Shown here: positions 62,022 to 64,000 of the stretch, piece by piece
Layout of the letters: every line of letters begins with the position of its first letter
How positions within the stretch are numbered: the stretch's first letter is position 1
Origin: PALSA-1004 sp041483135
GTDB taxonomy: Bacteria; Pseudomonadota; Gammaproteobacteria; Burkholderiales; SG8-41
Length of the DNA stretch: 64,000 nt
Direction of reading: 5' to 3'
NCBI GenBank assembly: GCA_041483135.1
Contig: JBGPFE010000007.1
Coordinates: 62,001-126,000, forward strand
The notes under the pieces: generated by a model
What the model was told of the DNA's origin: nothing
The model's input: only the letters and a program-made list of their open reading frames with translations
The model's database searches: none
Position numbers and translations under genes: made by a program

Positions 62022-62411
62022 ATGTTGATAAGAAAAGTCTTGGTGTCCGCGTTGTTTGCCGCCGGAATGCTCGGCGCCGTTGCAACACCGCTGCCGAGCG
62101 TGGCCGCTGTCGACGTCTATGTGAATATCGGTCCGCCCCCGGAGCGATTCGAACGCGTTCCCGAGCCGCGTCGTGGTTACATCTGGTCGCCCGGATATTG
62201 GGACTGGCGAGGCAGTCACCATGTGTGGGTAAAAGGGGCCTCGGTTCGCGAGCGCGAAGGCTATTCCTACCAACCGCATCGCTGGGTGGAGCACGATGGG
62301 CGCTGGAATCTCGAGCGCTCGCGCTGGAGTCAAGCGCGGGGCCGTGACAGCGACGGCGATGGCATTCCCGATCGTCTCGACAATCACCCCAACAATCCCA
62401 ACCGGCGCTGA
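62022..62411 (+). CDS. YXWGXW-repeat-type secreted protein
   Basis: 129 residues from ATG 62022 (AGGAGA eight bases upstream). Signal peptide (cleavage after SVAA near 28), then PPPERFERVPEPRRGYIWSPGYWDW, RGSHHVWVKGAS and YQPHRWVEHDGRWNLERSRW, in which tryptophan-glycine units alternate; C-terminal DSDGDGIPDRLDNHP looks like a calcium-binding thrombospondin type-3 turn. Envelope protein of unknown role. Confidence 0.85.
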   Translation: MLIRKVLVSALFAAGMLGAVATPLPSVAAVDVYVNIGPPPERFERVPEPRRGYIWSPGYWDWRGSHHVWVKGASVREREGYSYQPHRWVEHDGRWNLERSRWSQARGRDSDGDGIPDRLDNHPNNPNRR

Positions 62412-62554
62412 GTCGATCTTTGCCCTGATCCGCGCACGCCCGCAAGGCGCGGCGGTTCAGGGCCGCTTGTGCATGTACAACCGCAACTTCAAACCCGGCT
62501 GAACGAAGAGGCTTAACAGGTAGCCCAAGGGCCCAGACTGGCAGAGTCAATCCT

Positions 62555-62865
62555 ATGCCGATGATTCCTCCGGATTGTGCGGCCATTACCGGGCCGCACG
62601 ATTCGTTCCCAGTCAGGGGACTGGAAAAACTTCTGCGGGTGCTCTCCGTCTTTACCTTGCTGATGACGGTGCCGCAAGTGCTCACGATTTGGGTCGGCCG
62701 TGATGCCGGCGGCGTCGCGCTCGTATCCTGGGTTTCCTATCTTTTCTCTGCATGCCTGTGGTTGTCTACGGGATGCAAAAGCACGACAAGACCATCTACC
62801 TCGCCTGCATCGGCTGGATCCTGCTGGACGCGGCCGTCGTGGTCGGCGTCATCGTCTATCGGTGA
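62555..62865 (+). pseudogene. frameshifted SemiSWEET/PQ-loop transporter
   Basis: The first ~70 residues (VLSVFTLLMTVPQVLTIWVG, GVALVSWVSYLFSACLW) are a PQ-loop helix pair. Immediately after, the frame turns into non-membrane sequence, but the next frame continues perfectly as VYGMQKHDKTIYLACIGWIL, LDAAVVVGVIVYR and a stop at 62863. One base is missing in the TGGTTGTC area (62758-62766). Either a disabled gene or a sequencing error; the intact product would be ~103 residues, the usual SemiSWEET size. Confidence 0.75.
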
Positions 62866-63114
62866 TTCCCAGCAGCGCTTCCCTACGGCGTCCCGGGCTC
62901 TTCCAAGAGCGGACATTGCGGATAGCGACAGCGCGTGTTCCGCTAAATACGAGATCGCCCAGTCAATTCACCGACGCTCCTCGCGCTCATGCCCCTTCGC
63001 CCACCCCTTCCCGTTTCCCTGCCCTTGCCCTCATGTTCTCGCTCCCCGCGTTCGGCAACGCGCTCCCAGCGTCCAGGTTCGCTTGGACGAGGCTGATTCG
63101 CGAACTTTCGCGAT

Positions 63115-63128
63115 GTACGCCAGCGCAA
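63115..63128 (+). promoter_or_regulatory. 14-bp motif, copy 5
   Basis: GTACGCCAGCGCAA, one change from consensus, 33 bases before copy 6 (three helical turns). Confidence 0.55.
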
Positions 63129-63147
63129 ATAAGAAATTTCGCGCTGG

Positions 63148-63161
63148 GTACGCCAGCGCAC
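63148..63161 (+). promoter_or_regulatory. 14-bp motif, copy 6
   Basis: GTACGCCAGCGCAC with GG before it, identical to copy 4. It is 132 bases before the CsbD-like start codon. Confidence 0.65.
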
Positions 63162-63292
63162 GGATCGTTTTGGACGCAGGGCGATAATGGTTACCGTGAT
63201 CGATGCTGTTGATCGCAGGCATCGCGGCGACTGTGTTCCGTGTCGCTGGAAGTGCGACCGGCACCGAACTTGATCAACATGAGGCGACTGCA

Positions 63293-63490
63293 ATGAACTG
63301 GGATCGCATCGAAGGCAACTGGGTACAATTCACGGGTAACGTCAACGAGCGGTGGGACAATCTCACCGAGCGCCAACTCGCCAGCAGGGTCCAGGAAACG
63401 TATGGAACGACGAACGGCGAGGACTACGCGCAGCGTCAACTCACCGACTGGCAGCAACGCCTGAGTGAAATCGAACGTGCCGCGCGATGA
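63293..63490 (+). CDS. shortened CsbD-family protein 3
   Basis: 65 residues from ATG 63293 (MNWDRIEGNWVQFTGN). Compared with the copies at 57846 and 58126, about ten residues in the middle are missing: NLTERQL is followed directly by ASRVQETYG where the others have a further IAGKRDHL segment. The end QLTDWQQRL is intact, so the frame is kept. The deletion may affect folding of the helical hairpin. Confidence 0.8.
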   Translation: MNWDRIEGNWVQFTGNVNERWDNLTERQLASRVQETYGTTNGEDYAQRQLTDWQQRLSEIERAAR

Positions 63491-63553
63491 CGCGACACGC
63501 GGGCGAAACCCTGTCTGACGATCCCGGCGGGCAGGCCCGTTGGCCGGGGGCGG

Positions 63554-64000
63554 TTATGCGGCGACCGCGGAAATGCCCTGGCGATACTGCACATCGGACA
63601 GCAAGCGGCCTAATTCTTTCTTGACGACGGCGTAGCACTCGCAAGCGCCGGCCTCCAATCCGGACCGCTCAAGCACTGAAATGTGGCCGCGGCGGTAACG
63701 AATAACACCGGCGCGCTGCAATTTCCCGGCGGCCTCCGTAATGCCTTCCCGGCGCACGCCGAGTGCGTTGGCGACCAATTCCTGCGTCATGACCAACTCA
63801 TTCGAAGGCATTCGGTCGAGGGTCAACAATAGCCACCGGCACAGTTGCTGCTCTATCGAATGGTGCCGATTGCAGGCCGCGGTCTGGAACATCTGCGTGA
63901 CCAGCGCCTGGGTATAGCGCAGCAATAAACGCTGCACCAGCCCGGCGCGGTTGAATTCCTCCTTCAGCAACCTTCCCCGTAGCCGGTAACCGTGGCCCGC
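63554..64000 (-). CDS. Crp/Fnr-family transcriptional regulator, N-terminus outside window
   Basis: The frame stays open to the right edge; 148 C-terminal residues are visible. It has the dimerisation helix (LVQRLLLRYTQALVTQMFQTAACNR, part: YTQALVTQMFQTAACNR), the helix-turn-helix (MTQELVANALGVRREGITEAAGKLQ) and an end GLEAGACECY. It is clearly related to the 56637 product (TAACNR, LGVRR, the CxCY end), with which it flanks the stress block. Confidence 0.85.
   Translation of the reverse strand, partial: AGHGYRLRGRLLKEEFNRAGLVQRLLLRYTQALVTQMFQTAACNRHHSIEQQLCRWLLLTLDRMPSNELVMTQELVANALGVRREGITEAAGKLQRAGVIRYRRGHISVLERSGLEAGACECYAVVKKELGRLLSDVQYRQGISAVAA

Larger units (their letters stand above)
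62866..63292. other. 427-base region without a gene
   Basis: It holds two copies of the 14-bp motif before the CsbD-like gene. The first ~240 bases show no gene with plausible codon use in either strand. Confidence 0.5.

Overview
The window is high-GC (low 60s percent by eye), tightly packed chromosomal DNA that looks betaproteobacterial (Burkholderiales/Rhodocyclales/Nitrosomonadales type). Supporting signs are the ubiK-comM pair next to a TorF-porin/glnK/amtB operon, the metX-metW pair, a gshA of the short proteobacterial family next to gshB, an incomplete PTS (EIIA-HPr-EI), a korCAB-type NADPH-linked 2-oxoacid oxidoreductase as in Thauera/Azoarcus, and the remnant of a Bug-family (TctC) binding protein. 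I see no rRNA, tRNA, CRISPR array or complete insertion sequence.

Layout. 0-6.5 kb: end of an lpdA gene cut by the window edge, several small genes (two of them, a TTG-start Lys-rich protein and a 57-residue membrane protein, are easy to miss), a membrane protein/cupredoxin-like pair and a divergent secreted beta-propeller protein. 6.8-11.8 kb: korC-korA-korB-like genes for a ferredoxin-type 2-oxoacid oxidoreductase with its own flavin/FeS NAD(P)H module. 11.9-14.6 kb: a small catabolic patch (Gfo/Idh/MocA oxidoreductase, amidohydrolase, TctC remnant, carboxymuconolactone-decarboxylase-like protein). 16.3-21.2 kb: an unusual six-gene operon that joins a Tat-exported molybdenum hydroxylase (IorA/IorB type) to SoxX, SoxY, SoxZ and SoxA, with no SoxB or SoxCD; the SoxY arm ends in ACLDAS, not GGCGG. 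21.4-34.6 kb: a long minus-strand housekeeping run (mtgA, aroE, tonB-like, RNase II-like, lysE-like, esterase, amidase, mpl, PhyH-like, metH). 34.8-40.6 kb: rhodanese, VIT1-type transporter, MFS transporter plus a broken paralogue, methyltransferase, comM, ubiK. 40.7-43.9 kb: a nitrogen-control operon (porin, glnK, amtB) behind a sigma-54 promoter and candidate NtrC sites. 44-54 kb: GNAT, gshA-gshB, PTS phosphorelay, a SAM-II riboswitch with terminator controlling metX-metW, an AmpG-like permease. 54-64 kb: a dense block of small envelope/stress proteins (CsbD x3, BON lipoprotein, DUF883, DUF1328-like, lmo0937-like, glycine-zipper lipoprotein, YXWGXW-type protein, AI-2E-type permease) between two related Crp/Fnr regulators.

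Three layers of non-coding structure cut across these genes. First, 7-bp-period repeat arrays occur in six intergenic gaps, often as facing inverted pairs and sometimes supplying the last codons of the upstream gene. Second, two copies of a 109-110 bp element with 17-18 bp terminal inverted repeats are present; one supplies the korB stop codon and the other lies in the leader of a Crp-type regulator. Third, a 14-bp near-palindrome, GTRCGCCAGCGCAC, occurs six times, only in the promoter gaps of the 54-64 kb stress block. RNA-level control is also visible: the SAM-II riboswitch before metX, and an intrinsic terminator directly before metH that implies an unidentified attenuator.

The most promising new biology is the Ior-SoxXYZA operon, the shared 14-bp motif of the stress block, and the heptad repeat family.
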